A stretch of 64,000 nucleotides of DNA from Burkholderia ubonensis. GTDB lineage: Bacteria > Pseudomonadota > Gammaproteobacteria > Burkholderiales > Burkholderiaceae. Made by a program: the position numbers and the translations under genes. Shown here in pieces: positions 8,620-17,603 of this stretch. The stretch covers positions 1,612,001 through 1,676,000 of the forward strand of contig NZ_CP013420.1 of the NCBI RefSeq assembly GCF_001718695.1. The letters are read 5' to 3'. Position 1 is the first letter of the stretch; every line of letters starts with the position of its first letter. The notes under the pieces are model-generated. The model was not told the DNA's origin and made no database searches. It saw only the letters and a program-made list of their open reading frames with translations.

Positions 8620-9837
8620 TCAGGCGCCCGCCCTCGCCGGCCGCCCATGCCAGCGCAGCAACAGGGTTCGCCCGACGAAGCACAGCACGCCGGTCACGCC
8701 GATCGTCACGCCCATCGCGAACGGCGTGCCGTCCGCGAGCGCGCCGATCGCAACGCTCGCAAGCGCGCCGAGCGCGAGCTGCATCGCGCCGAACACGGCC
8801 GCCGACGCGCCTGCGTTGTGCGGATAGCGGTGCATCAGGTCGGTCGTGCAGTTCGCGGACAGAATCCCGACCACACCGACGACGAAGAACAGGCACACCA
8901 CGATCGACCACAGCCCGCCCCACCCCGTCAGCGCGACGAGCGCGACCGCGAGCGACGCGGTGCAGCTCACGAGCGACGCCGCCGCGATGAGCCGCAGCGA
9001 GCCGACCCGGCCGACGAGCCGCGTATTCGAGAAGTTGCCGATCATGATGCCGACCACGTTCAGGCCGAACAGCAGCCCGTAATGCTGCGGCGACACGTGG
9101 AAGTACTCGATATAGACGAACGGCGTCGCGGTGATGTACGAAAACATCGACGCGAACGCCATCCCGCCGCACAGCATGTGCCCCCACGCGACCGGATCGG
9201 ACAGGATGCGTCCGTACGACGCGAACGACGCGAGCACCGCCGCGCTCTTGCGTCGCTCCTTCGGCCAGGTCTCGGGCACGCGCAGATATGCGGTCACCGC
9301 GCACAGCGCGCCGAACGCCGCGAGCACGACGAACACGCCGCGCCAGCCGGCGAAGCGCAGGATCTGTCCGCCGAGCAAGGGCGCGAGCAGCGGCCCGACC
9401 GCGGTGACGATCGCCACCATCGACAGCACCTTCGCCGCGTCGGTCGGTTCGTGCGCGTCGCGCGCGATCGCCCGCGCGAGCACCGACGCCGCGCCGGCGC
9501 CGAGCGCCTGCAGGAAGCGCACGACGATCAGCATGTCGATCGAGCCGGCCACGAAGCAGCCGATGCTCGCGAGCGTGAACAGCGCGATGCCGCCGAGCAG
9601 CACGGGGCGCCGGCCCCAGGTGTCGGACAGCGGGCCGTACAGCAGCATGCCGATCGAGAAGCCGGCCATGAAGCTCGTCAGCGTGCGCTGCGCGGCGCCG
9701 GGGCTGACGGAGAAGCCTTGCGCGATCGACGGCAGGCTCGGCAGGTACATGTCGGTGGCGATCGGCCCGCAGGCGGCGAGCGCGCCGAGCAACAGGATCA
9801 GCCGGGCATCGGGCCGGCGCCGGACGACGTGAGGCAT
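8620..9837 (-). CDS. Bcr/CflA-type multidrug efflux MFS transporter
   Basis: Inner-membrane major facilitator of the drug:proton antiporter group, about 405 residues with twelve predicted membrane segments. Visible family marks are the loop-1 segment TDMYLPSLPSIA after the first helix, the loop 2-3 motif GPLSDTWGRRPVLLGG, and RFLQALGAGAASVLARAIARD, all typical of Bcr/CflA proteins. I start at the ATG at 9837 (MPHVVRRRPDARL); an in-frame TTG at 9849 would add four residues. It converges on glk-hexR with a shared terminator. Substrate unknown; bicyclomycin or chloramphenicol resistance is only the family's name-giving activity. Confidence 0.88.
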   Translation of the reverse strand: MPHVVRRRPDARLILLLGALAACGPIATDMYLPSLPSIAQGFSVSPGAAQRTLTSFMAGFSIGMLLYGPLSDTWGRRPVLLGGIALFTLASIGCFVAGSIDMLIVVRFLQALGAGAASVLARAIARDAHEPTDAAKVLSMVAIVTAVGPLLAPLLGGQILRFAGWRGVFVVLAAFGALCAVTAYLRVPETWPKERRKSAAVLASFASYGRILSDPVAWGHMLCGGMAFASMFSYITATPFVYIEYFHVSPQHYGLLFGLNVVGIMIGNFSNTRLVGRVGSLRLIAAASLVSCTASLAVALVALTGWGGLWSIVVCLFFVVGVVGILSANCTTDLMHRYPHNAGASAAVFGAMQLALGALASVAIGALADGTPFAMGVTIGVTGVLCFVGRTLLLRWHGRPARAGA

Positions 9838-10052
9838 GGAAATCCGCAAAGGAGCCGGCGCGCATCGAGCGCGCGCGGCGGTGAAGACGGGAGCGCGGCA
9901 GCCGGGTGCGGCGCCGCCAGGCCCATGATTGTACGCGCAACTTTTTCAGGCCACCTGATTCGGCGCCAACCCGCGCGCGCGGCGCGCCGCCGCGCGCCGA
10001 TTGGATTAAGCTTGCTTCCCTTGTCTGACCAATCCTCGCCCCGACCGAACCG

Positions 10053-10505
10053 ATGACCGCTTTCCTGCTGATCTGGAGCCCCAAGAAATGGCCTTGGCCC
10101 GAGCTGCCCGACGTCGCCGCGCGCGTGAAGGCCGGCGAGGCCGTGCACGACGTGTGGGGCTGCGGCTTCGCGCGCGGCATCCTGCCGGGCGACCGCGTGT
10201 TCCTGCACCGGGTCGCGAAGGAGCCCAAGGGCGTGTTCGGCTCCGGCTACGTGACGCGCGCGCCGTACGAGGTGGCCGATCCGTCGACGAAGCGCGGCTA
10301 CCGCCTGTGCATCGACTTCGTCTACGACTGGCTCGTCGACGCGCACCAGGAAGTCGCGATCCCGCGCGATGCGCTGCGCGCGCACCCGTACTCGGTGCAG
10401 ACCTGGGACGCGCAGACCTCCGGCACGTCGATCAAGCCGATGGTCGAAGGCCCGCTCGAGAAGCGCTGGGCCGAGCTGACCGGCAAGCGCAAGCCGGCGC
10501 GCTAG
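10053..10505 (+). CDS. EVE/PUA-like domain protein, function unknown
   Basis: A 150-residue protein starting MTAFLLIWSPKKWPWPELPD. The opening WSPKKWPW, the central GDRVFLHRVAKEPKGVFGSGYV and the following VYDWLVDAH resemble small EVE-like (PUA-superfamily) proteins that are thought to bind modified nucleobases or RNA. No signal peptide or membrane segment. It stands alone between the divergent efflux gene and hemL. The fold assignment is by pattern and moderately sure; no function can be given. Confidence 0.65.
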   Translation: MTAFLLIWSPKKWPWPELPDVAARVKAGEAVHDVWGCGFARGILPGDRVFLHRVAKEPKGVFGSGYVTRAPYEVADPSTKRGYRLCIDFVYDWLVDAHQEVAIPRDALRAHPYSVQTWDAQTSGTSIKPMVEGPLEKRWAELTGKRKPAR

Positions 10506-10658
10506 GGCCGTTGCCCCAATCCCCCACGCGCCGAATGGCCGCACGCCGCCCGCCGGCTCGCCGCGCGCGTCTCCGGTACAATCGGACGATCGTTCCGCCC
10601 AGGCGCCGCGGCCCGTGCACCGGCCCGCCCGCGCCGTTCTCTCGCGCAGGTTTCGCTC

Positions 10659-11945
10659 ATGTCCAACAATCAGATCCTCTTCGAACGCGCGCAGCAAACC
10701 ATTCCCGGCGGCGTCAACTCGCCGGTCCGCGCGTTCCGCTCGGTCGGCGGCACGCCGCGCTTCGTGTCGCGCGCGCAAGGCCCGTACTTCTGGGATGCCG
10801 ACGGCAAGCAGTACATCGACTACATCGGCTCGTGGGGCCCGATGATCGTCGGCCACGTCCATCCGGAAGTGCTCGCGGCCGTGCAGAAGGTGCTCGGCGA
10901 CGGCTTCTCGTTCGGCGCGCCGACCGAGGCCGAGATCGAGATCGCCGAGGAAATCTGCAAGCTCGTGCCGTCGATCGAGCAGGTGCGGATGGTGTCGAGC
11001 GGCACCGAGGCGACGATGAGCGCGCTGCGCCTCGCGCGCGGCTTCACGGGCCGCAGCCGCATCGTCAAGTTCGAGGGCTGCTACCACGGCCACGCGGACA
11101 GCCTGCTCGTGAAGGCCGGCTCGGGCCTCCTGACGTTCGGCAACCCGACGTCGGCCGGCGTGCCCGCCGACATCGCGAAGCACACGACCGTGCTCGAATA
11201 CAACAACGTCGCGAAGCTCGAGGAAGCGTTCGCCGCGTTCGGCGACGAAATCGCCGCGGTGATCGTCGAGCCGGTCGCCGGCAACATGAACCTCGTGCGC
11301 GGCACGCCGGAATTCCTGAACGCGCTGCGCGCGCTGTGCACGAAGCACGGCGCGGTGCTGATCTTCGACGAAGTGATGTGCGGCTTCCGCGTCGCGCTCG
11401 GCGGCGCGCAGGCGTACTACGGGATCACGGCCGACCTGACCTGCCTCGGCAAGGTGATCGGCGGCGGGATGCCGGCCGCCGCGTTCGGCGGCCGGCGCGA
11501 CATCATGGCCCACCTCGCGCCGCTCGGCGGCGTCTACCAGGCCGGCACGCTGTCGGGCAACCCGATCGCGGTCGCCGCGGGCCTGAAGACGCTGCAGCTG
11601 ATCCAGGCGCCCGGCTTCTACGACGCGCTCACCGCGCAGACCAAGCGCCTCGCCGCCGGCCTCGCCGCCGAGGCGCGCGCGGCCGGCGTGCCGTTCGCGG
11701 CCGATTCGATCGGCGCGATGTTCGGCCTCTACTTCGCCGAGCGCGTGCCGGCGAGCTTCGCCGAAGTCACGCTGAGCAACATCGAGCGCTTCAACCGCTT
11801 CTTCCACCTGATGCTCGACGAGGGCGTCTATTTCGCGCCGTCCGCGTACGAAGCCGGGTTCGTGTCGAGCACGCACGACGACGCGGTGATCGACGCGACG
11901 CTCGCCGCCGCGCGCCGCGCGTTCGCCGCGCTGGCCGCCGCGTAA
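10659..11945 (+). CDS. hemL: Glutamate-1-semialdehyde 2,1-aminomutase
   Basis: Makes 5-aminolevulinate from glutamate-1-semialdehyde, the last step of the C5 pathway to haem; PLP enzyme in the cytoplasm. 428 residues, the usual length. The N-terminus [20 protein letters not shown] is diagnostic, the [15 protein letters not shown] and GCYHGHAD segments bind cofactor, and the PLP lysine is in [17 protein letters not shown] near residue 265. Followed 15 bases later by ribD. A TACAAT at 10578-10583 could be the -10 of its promoter, without a good -35. Confidence 0.97.
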   Translation: MSNNQILFERAQQTIPGGVNSPVRAFRSVGGTPRFVSRAQGPYFWDADGKQYIDYIGSWGPMIVGHVHPEVLAAVQKVLGDGFSFGAPTEAEIEIAEEICKLVPSIEQVRMVSSGTEATMSALRLARGFTGRSRIVKFEGCYHGHADSLLVKAGSGLLTFGNPTSAGVPADIAKHTTVLEYNNVAKLEEAFAAFGDEIAAVIVEPVAGNMNLVRGTPEFLNALRALCTKHGAVLIFDEVMCGFRVALGGAQAYYGITADLTCLGKVIGGGMPAAAFGGRRDIMAHLAPLGGVYQAGTLSGNPIAVAAGLKTLQLIQAPGFYDALTAQTKRLAAGLAAEARAAGVPFAADSIGAMFGLYFAERVPASFAEVTLSNIERFNRFFHLMLDEGVYFAPSAYEAGFVSSTHDDAVIDATLAAARRAFAALAAA

Positions 11946-11960
11946 GCCGGGGCCGCGCGG

Positions 11961-13082
11961 ATGTTCTCGGATACCGATTTCGCCCACATGCAGCGCGCGC
12001 TCGCGCTCGCGGCGCGCGGCATGTACACGACGACGCCGAACCCGCGCGTCGGCTGCGTGATCGTCAAGGACGGCGACGTGATCGGCGAAGGCTTCACGCA
12101 GCCAGCCGGCCAGGATCACGCGGAAGTGCAGGCGCTGAAGGATGCGCGTTCGCGCGGCCACGATGTCGCGGGCTCGACCGTCTACGTGACGCTCGAGCCG
12201 TGCAGCCACTTCGGCCGCACGCCGCCGTGCGCGAACGCGCTGATCGACGCGCGCGTCGCGAAGGTCGTCGCGGCGATGGAAGACCCGAATCCGCAGGTGT
12301 CGGGGCGCGGCCTCGGGATGCTGCGCGACGCGGGCATCGACGTGCGCTGCGGGCTGCTCGCGCATGAAGCGGGCGAACTCAACATCGGCTTCGTGTCGCG
12401 GATGACGCGCGGCCGCCCGTGGGTGCGGATGAAGACCGCCGCGTCGCTCGACGGCCGCACCGCGCTGCCGTCCGGCGAGAGCCAGTGGATCACCGGCGAC
12501 GACGCACGGCTCGACGGCCATGCATGGCGCGCGCGCGCGTGCGCGATCCTCACCGGCATCGGCACCGTGCGCGAGGACGACCCGCAGCTGACCGTGCGCG
12601 GCATCGACACGCCGCGCCAGCCGCGGCGCGTGCTGGTCGACAGCCGGCTCGAGCTGCCGCTCGACGCGCGTCTGCTCGAAGGCGCGCCGCTCCTGATCTT
12701 CTGCGGCCGGCTCGACGCCGCGGGCGAAGCGCGCGCGGCGGCGCTGAAGGTGCGCGGCGCGGAAATCGTGCCGCTGCCGAACGCGCACGGCAAGGTCGAC
12801 CTGCCGGGCATGCTGACGGCGCTCGGCGCGCGCGGCATCAACGAGTTGCACGTCGAGGCGGGCCACAAGCTGAACGGCTCGCTGCTGCGCGAGCACTGCG
12901 TCGACGAGCTGCTGGTCTACCTCGCGCCGAGCCTGCTCGGCGCCGACGCGGCCGGCATGTTCGATCTCGCCGCGCCGGCAAGCCTCGACGCGCGCGCGCG
13001 GCTCTCATTTCACAGCATTGAGCGGATCGGCGACGATCTGCGGATCCTGGCGCGCTTCGCGCCGCCCGCGGGCGCCCACTGA
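11961..13082 (+). CDS. ribD: Bifunctional riboflavin deaminase/reductase RibD
   Basis: Catalyses deamination of the pyrimidine intermediate after GTP cyclohydrolase II and then side-chain reduction. 373 residues in two domains. The N-terminal cytidine-deaminase-like domain carries the zinc motifs HAEVQAL (about 53) and PCSHFGRTPPC (about 80-90). The reductase domain starts near 150 (RPWVRMKTAASLDGRTAL, ESQWITG) and ends LRILARFAPPAGAH. It follows hemL closely and precedes the degenerate ribE by 20 bases. Start ATG at 11961 has no strong ribosome site. Confidence 0.96.
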   Translation: MFSDTDFAHMQRALALAARGMYTTTPNPRVGCVIVKDGDVIGEGFTQPAGQDHAEVQALKDARSRGHDVAGSTVYVTLEPCSHFGRTPPCANALIDARVAKVVAAMEDPNPQVSGRGLGMLRDAGIDVRCGLLAHEAGELNIGFVSRMTRGRPWVRMKTAASLDGRTALPSGESQWITGDDARLDGHAWRARACAILTGIGTVREDDPQLTVRGIDTPRQPRRVLVDSRLELPLDARLLEGAPLLIFCGRLDAAGEARAAALKVRGAEIVPLPNAHGKVDLPGMLTALGARGINELHVEAGHKLNGSLLREHCVDELLVYLAPSLLGADAAGMFDLAAPASLDARARLSFHSIERIGDDLRILARFAPPAGAH

Positions 13083-13102
13083 ACGGCGCCTTCGCCGTCA
13101 CG

Positions 13103-13295
13103 ATGTTTACCGGAATTGTCGCGGCCGTCGGCCGCATCGAATCGCGCCGGCCGCTCGGCGCGCCGGACGACGCCGACGCCTGCGTGCGGCTGACCGTGCA
13201 CGCAGGCGGCCTCCACCTCCCCCGATGGCGCACTCGGCCACAGCATCGCGATCGAGCGGATGATCTGCGCGTCGCAGAGCCTGCACCGGGACTGA
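13103..13295 (+). pseudogene. ribE: Riboflavin synthase alpha chain, truncated and frameshifted remnant
   Basis: The frame opens with MFTGIVAAVGRIESRRPLG and VRLTVHAGGL, the unmistakable N-terminus of riboflavin synthase, which dismutates lumazine to riboflavin. An extra C in the CCCCC run near 13217-13221 shifts the frame; removing it restores DGALGHSIAIE. After that the sequence diverges (RMICASQSLHRD) and stops at 13293-13295, giving about 63 residues. A normal enzyme has about 200 residues in two homologous lumazine-binding halves. Nothing resembling the rest is found before the next gene at 13468. So the gene appears mostly deleted, not merely frameshifted, and a functional copy would have to exist elsewhere. 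Confidence 0.8.
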
Positions 13296-13467
13296 TGCGA
13301 CGGGCGCGGGCCCGCGGTCGTCCGATGGCCGTCGGCGGCGCGTGCCGACACCTGGCCGGACGGCCAACGGCGCGCACGCGCCGGCGCGTCGCGCTAAGAT
13401 GCAACGGCAGCGGATTCGGCGCCACGCCGCGTACCGGCTGCTCCCTTTTCCACCAGGAGTCGTTTCC

Positions 13468-13986
13468 ATGTCCATTTCGATGTACCAGGCCTCGGTGCCT
13501 GTCCTGATCCGCGGCCTGACCAACCTGCAGCACATCCTCGGCAAAGCCCAGGCGCACGCGGCCGAAAAGCAGATCGATCCGTCGGTGCTGATCGGCGCCC
13601 GGCTGTTTCCGGACATGGCGCCGCTCGCGCGCCAGATCTACATCGCGACCGACACCGCGAAGGGCTGCGCTGCGCGGCTCGCGGGCGTCGAGATTCCGAG
13701 CTACCCCGACGTCGAGCAGACGTTCGACGAGCTGCACGCACGCCTGCAGAAGACGATCGACTACCTGAACGGCTTCGACGCGGCGCAGATCGACGGCTCG
13801 GAAACGCGCGAGATCGTGCTCAAGATGCGCGTCGGCCCGCTCGAATTCTCGGGCCAGTCGTACCTGCTGAATTTCGTGCTGCCCAACTTCTTCTTCCACG
13901 TGACGACCGCGTATGACATCCTGCGCCACAACGGCGTCGAACTCGGCAAGCTCGATTTTCTCGGCGGCCGCGACGGCCGCATGTGA
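13468..13986 (+). CDS. DUF1993 family protein
   Basis: A 172-residue cytoplasmic protein beginning MSISMYQASVPVLIRGLTNLQHIL. The ATG at 13468 follows AGGAG by 8 bases. Features typical of the DUF1993/DinB-like four-helix fold are visible: the long N-terminal helix, ARLFPDMAPLARQIYIATDTAKG, and the terminal segment NFFFHVTTAYDILRHNGVELGKLDFLG with its conserved His. It sits inside the riboflavin cluster between the ribE remnant and ribBA, but nothing in the sequence ties it to flavin synthesis. No function is known for the family. Confidence 0.85.
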   Translation: MSISMYQASVPVLIRGLTNLQHILGKAQAHAAEKQIDPSVLIGARLFPDMAPLARQIYIATDTAKGCAARLAGVEIPSYPDVEQTFDELHARLQKTIDYLNGFDAAQIDGSETREIVLKMRVGPLEFSGQSYLLNFVLPNFFFHVTTAYDILRHNGVELGKLDFLGGRDGRM

Positions 13987-14116
13987 CGCGCCCCGGCCGC
14001 CGGTCCGGGCGGCGCGGCGACCGTGCCGGACCGGCCCCGCGGCCGGCGCCGCCCGCGCCAGCCGAAACCCGGTCCGGCTGGCGTAAAATACGCACTTTCC
14101 TCTTTCTCGCCCCCTT

Positions 14117-15262
14117 ATGACGCTCGCCTCCACGCCCGACATCATCGCCGAGCTGAAAGCCGGCCGGATGGTGATCCTGGTCGACGAAGAAGACCGCGAA
14201 AACGAAGGCGATCTGGTGATCGCCGCCGAATTCGTGACGCCGGAAGCGATCAACTTCATGGCCAGGTACGGCCGCGGCCTGATTTGTCTGACGTTGACGC
14301 AGGAACGCTGCAAGCAGCTGCACCTGCCGCTGATGACGTACCGCAACGGCACGCAGTACGGCACCGCGTTCACGGTCAGCATCGAAGCGGCCGAAGGCGT
14401 GACGACCGGCATCTCCGCGGCCGACCGCGCGCATACGATCGCCACGGCGGTCGCGCACGACGTGCGCCCCGAGCACATCGTGCAGCCGGGCCACGTGTTC
14501 CCGATCATGGCGCAGCCGGGCGGCGTGCTCGTGCGTGCGGGCCATACCGAGGCCGGCTGCGATTTCACCGCGCTCGCGGGCCTCACGCCCGCCGCGGTGA
14601 TCTGCGAGATCATCAAGGACGACGGGACGATGGCGCGCCTGCCCGACCTGATCGAGTTCGCGAAGGAACACGGGCTGAAGATCGGCACGATCGCCGACCT
14701 GATCCACTACCGCAGCCGCACCGAGTCGATCATCGAGCGCGTCGCCGAGCGCATGATGCAGACCGCGCACGGCACGTTCCGCGCGGTGCTGTACCGCGAC
14801 CAGCCGACCGGCTCGCCGCACATCGCGCTGGTGCGCGGCACGCCGTCGCCGGACGTCGACACGCCGGTGCGCGTGCACGAGCCGCTGTCGGTGCTCGACC
14901 TGCTCGAGACCGGCACCTCGACGCACTCGTGGACACTCGACGCCGCGATGCGCGAGATCGCGCAGCGCGACCACGGCGTGATCGTGCTGCTCAACTGCGG
15001 CGACACGAAGGAACATCTGGTCGACGTATTCAAGGCGTTCGACGAGGAAGAGAAGGCCGCGGCGCTGAAGCGCCGGCCGGTCGATTTCAAGACGTTCGGC
15101 ATCGGCGCGCAGATCCTGCGCGATGTCGGCGTCGGCAAGATGCAGGTGCTGTCGAATCCGCGCAAGCTGGGCAGCATGTCCGGCTACGGCCTCGAAGTCA
15201 CGGGCTTCGTGCCGATGCCCGGCGGCGAAGCCAAGGCCTGCGGCTCCGCGCCGCACGCGTAA
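14117..15262 (+). CDS. ribBA: 3,4-Dihydroxy-2-butanone-4-phosphate synthase with degenerate GTP cyclohydrolase II domain (RibBX type)
   Basis: Residues about 1-205 are DHBP synthase, making the four-carbon riboflavin precursor from ribulose 5-phosphate: DEEDRENEGDL (23-33), TGISAADRAHTI and RAGHTEAGCDFTALAG are intact. Residues about 210-381 align with GTP cyclohydrolase II, but where active enzymes have the three zinc cysteines (SECLTGD...RCDCG) this protein reads RVHEPLSVLDLLETGTSTHSW, with none. The EGR...IR substrate region is also missing, whereas the late VLSNPRKLGSMSGYGLEV is kept. It therefore fits the RibBX variant whose second domain is not catalytic. A separate ribA is expected elsewhere in the genome. 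Confidence 0.93.
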   Translation: MTLASTPDIIAELKAGRMVILVDEEDRENEGDLVIAAEFVTPEAINFMARYGRGLICLTLTQERCKQLHLPLMTYRNGTQYGTAFTVSIEAAEGVTTGISAADRAHTIATAVAHDVRPEHIVQPGHVFPIMAQPGGVLVRAGHTEAGCDFTALAGLTPAAVICEIIKDDGTMARLPDLIEFAKEHGLKIGTIADLIHYRSRTESIIERVAERMMQTAHGTFRAVLYRDQPTGSPHIALVRGTPSPDVDTPVRVHEPLSVLDLLETGTSTHSWTLDAAMREIAQRDHGVIVLLNCGDTKEHLVDVFKAFDEEEKAAALKRRPVDFKTFGIGAQILRDVGVGKMQVLSNPRKLGSMSGYGLEVTGFVPMPGGEAKACGSAPHA

Positions 15263-15316
15263 CCCGTCACGGCATTTTCGCCTTATAACCGCTTATCCAC
15301 ACCACGGACAAAGATC

Positions 15317-15832
15317 ATGGAAATCGGACAATACCAACCGAATCTCGAAGGCGACGGCCTGCGTATCGGCATCGTGCAATCCCGCTTCAACGAGCCCGTG
15401 TGCAACGGCCTCGCCGATGCGTGCGTCGAAGAGCTGGAGCGCCTCGGCGTCTCCGGCGAAGACGTGCTGCTGGTGTCGGTGCCGGGCGCGCTCGAAATCC
15501 CGCTCGCGCTGCAGAAGCTCGCGGAAAGCGGCCAGTTCGACGCGCTGATCGCGCTTGGCGCGGTGATCCGCGGCGAGACCTACCACTTCGAACTCGTGTC
15601 GAACGAGAGCGGCGCGGGCATTACCCGCATCGGCCTCGACTTCAACCTGCCGATCGCGAACGCGGTGCTGACGACCGACACCGACGAGCAGGCCGTCGCG
15701 CGCATGACCGAAAAGGGTCGTGACGCGGCGCGCGTCGCGGTCGAGATGGCCAATCTGACGATGGCGCTCGACCAGCTCGGCGACGAGGAAGACGAAGAAG
15801 AGGACGAAGACGACGAAGAGGAGCGCGCATGA
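15317..15832 (+). CDS. ribH: 6,7-Dimethyl-8-ribityllumazine synthase
   Basis: Condenses the ribityl pyrimidine with DHBP to give lumazine, the substrate of riboflavin synthase. 171 residues. Core motifs are [31 protein letters not shown], the phosphate loop [14 protein letters not shown] and [19 protein letters not shown]. After the normal end of the fold (about 155) comes a highly acidic tail, [16 protein letters not shown], unusual for the family and probably exposed on the assembled capsid or pentamer. It overlaps nusB by four bases (ATGA), so the two are translationally coupled. Confidence 0.96.
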   Translation: MEIGQYQPNLEGDGLRIGIVQSRFNEPVCNGLADACVEELERLGVSGEDVLLVSVPGALEIPLALQKLAESGQFDALIALGAVIRGETYHFELVSNESGAGITRIGLDFNLPIANAVLTTDTDEQAVARMTEKGRDAARVAVEMANLTMALDQLGDEEDEEEDEDDEEERA

Positions 15833-16266
15833 AGAAGAGCGCCCGCCGACAATCGCGCGAGCTGGCGACGCAAGGCCTGTATCAGTGGCTGCTGTCGAAC
15901 GCGTCCTCAGGCGAGATCGACGCGCAACTGCGCGGCGCGCTGGGTTACGACAAAGCTGACAAGGACCTGCTCGACGCAATCCTGCACGGCGTGATCCGCG
16001 AGCACGCGACGCTCGCGGAAGCGCTCACGCCGTGCCTCGACCGTCCGATCGACCAGCTCTCCCCGATCGAACGGGCGGTGCTGCTGATCGCGACGTTCGA
16101 GCTCACGCACCACGTCGAAACGCCGTACCGCGTGATCATCAACGAAGCGGTCGAGCTGACCAAGACGTTCGGCGGCTCCGACGGCTACAAGTACGTGAAC
16201 GGCGTGCTCGACAAGCTCGCCGCCAAGCTGCGCCCCGCCGAAACGCAGGCGCGCCGCAACGGCTGA
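15829..16266 (+). CDS. nusB: Transcription antitermination factor NusB
   Basis: Binds boxA RNA with S10 (NusE) to assemble the rRNA antitermination complex. 145 residues, all-helical. The start [24 protein letters not shown] and the stretch [18 protein letters not shown], followed by [32 protein letters not shown], are the classic NusB signature. Overlap with ribH by ATGA matches the common ribH-nusB pairing. A strong intrinsic terminator follows eight bases after the stop. Confidence 0.97.
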   Translation: MKKSARRQSRELATQGLYQWLLSNASSGEIDAQLRGALGYDKADKDLLDAILHGVIREHATLAEALTPCLDRPIDQLSPIERAVLLIATFELTHHVETPYRVIINEAVELTKTFGGSDGYKYVNGVLDKLAAKLRPAETQARRNG

Positions 16267-16273
16267 TCCTCCG

Positions 16274-16300
16274 ACGGGCGCGCATGCGCCCGTTTTTTTT
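16274..16300 (+). terminator. Intrinsic terminator after nusB
   Basis: ACGGGCGC (16274-16281) pairs with GCGCCCGT (16286-16293) around a GCAT loop, followed by eight T. It ends the riboflavin-nusB transcript. Confidence 0.92.
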
Positions 16301-16324
16301 ATCGCTCCCCTCCCCCGACCGCCG

Positions 16325-17521
16325 ATGAATACCACCGCCGATTCGCTCGTCACGCTCGCAGCGCGCGTCGACGCGATCCAGCCGTTCTACGTGATGGAAC
16401 TGATGAAAGAGGCGCAGCGGCTCGAAGCCGCCGGTCGCGACATCATCCACATGGGCATCGGCGAGCCGGACTTCACCGCGCCGGAGCCGGTCGTCGAGGC
16501 TGCCGCCGCGGCGCTGCGCCGGGGCGTCACGCAATATACGAGCGCGCTCGGCATCGCGCCGCTGCGCGAGGCGATCGCCGCGCACTATGCGCGCGCGTAC
16601 GGCCTCACCGTCAGCCCCGAGCGGATCGTCGTGACCGCCGGCGCGTCCGCCGCGCTGCTGCTCGCATGCCTCGCGCTCGTCGGCCGCGACGACGAGGTGC
16701 TGATGCCAGACCCGTCGTATCCGTGCAACCGGCACTTCGTCGCGGCGGCCGAGGGCCGCGCGGTGCTCGTGCCGAGCGGCCCGGCCGCGCGCTTCCAGCT
16801 CACCGCGGACGACGTCCGGCGGCTATGGGGCGACAGGACGCGCGGCGTGCTGCTCGCGTCGCCGTCGAACCCGACCGGCACGTCGCTCGAGCCCGACGAG
16901 ATGAAGCGGATCGTCGAGGCGGTGCGCGCCCGGGGCGGCTTCACGATCGTCGACGAGATCTACCAGGGGCTCAGCTACGACGCGCCGCCCGTGTCGGCGC
17001 TGTCGTTCGGCGACGACGTGGTCACCGTCAACAGCTTCTCGAAGTACTTCAGCATGACCGGCTGGCGGCTCGGCTGGCTGGTCGTCCCGCCGGCGCTCGT
17101 CGGCACCTTCGAGAAGCTCGCGCAGAACCTGTTCATCTGCCCGTCCGCGCTCGCGCAGCACGCGGCGCTCGCGTGCTTCGAGCCGGCCACGCTCGACATC
17201 TACGAAGCGCGCCGCCTCGAATTCAAGCGGCGCCGCGACTTCATCGCGCCGGCGCTCGGGCAGCTCGGCTTCACGGTGCCCGTGATGCCGGACGGGGCAT
17301 TCTATGTTTACGCGCATTGCGGCGGTGTCGCGCATCCGGCGGCCGGCGACAGCGCGGCGCTCACGCAGGCGATGCTGCACGATGCCGGCGTCGTGCTCGT
17401 GCCGGGCATGGACTTCGGCGTCCATGCGCCGCGCGACTATATCCGGCTGTCTTATGCGACCGCCTACTCGCGCCTCGAAGAGGCGGTCGAGCGGCTCGCG
17501 ACGCTGTTCCGGCTGCGCTGA
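16325..17521 (+). CDS. PLP-dependent aminotransferase, class I/II
   Basis: Cytoplasmic fold-type I aminotransferase of 398 residues. Seen are MGIGEPDFTAPEPVVEAA near the N-terminus, TAGASAALLLACLALV, PSNPTGTSLEPDEM, DEIYQGLSYD and the cofactor-lysine region NSFSKYFSMTGWRLGW near residue 240. The C-terminus RLSYATAYSRLEEAVERL holds the Arg that binds the substrate carboxylate. The sequence is closest in feel to the aspartate/alanine aminotransferase-like group, but the amino donor and acceptor cannot be read from it. It is a single gene bounded by terminators on both sides. Confidence 0.88.
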   Translation: MNTTADSLVTLAARVDAIQPFYVMELMKEAQRLEAAGRDIIHMGIGEPDFTAPEPVVEAAAAALRRGVTQYTSALGIAPLREAIAAHYARAYGLTVSPERIVVTAGASAALLLACLALVGRDDEVLMPDPSYPCNRHFVAAAEGRAVLVPSGPAARFQLTADDVRRLWGDRTRGVLLASPSNPTGTSLEPDEMKRIVEAVRARGGFTIVDEIYQGLSYDAPPVSALSFGDDVVTVNSFSKYFSMTGWRLGWLVVPPALVGTFEKLAQNLFICPSALAQHAALACFEPATLDIYEARRLEFKRRRDFIAPALGQLGFTVPVMPDGAFYVYAHCGGVAHPAAGDSAALTQAMLHDAGVVLVPGMDFGVHAPRDYIRLSYATAYSRLEEAVERLATLFRLR

Positions 17522-17546
17522 CCGGCGGTTTACCGGCGCAGAAACG

Positions 17547-17578
17547 AAAAAAAAGCACCCATTGGGTGCTTTTTTTTT
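17547..17578. terminator. Bidirectional terminator
   Basis: A8-GCACCC-AT-TGGGTGC-T8 forms a strong hairpin with A and T tracts on both sides. It serves the aminotransferase and the convergent transglycosylase gene. Confidence 0.92.
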
Positions 17579-17603
17579 GTTTCCGGTGGGGACGCTACTC
17601 GCG

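Noticed and set aside
9798..12896. Minus-strand open frame of 1032 codons across hemL and ribD
   Set aside because: It is Arg/Ala-rich shadow sequence antisense to two clear genes, a by-product of very high GC at codon position 3. The same applies to long antisense frames at 4283-6589, 6475-8583 and 60012-62213.
13987..14116. Possible FMN riboswitch upstream of ribBA
   Set aside because: The 130 bases are a GC-rich spacer without the RFN conserved segments.
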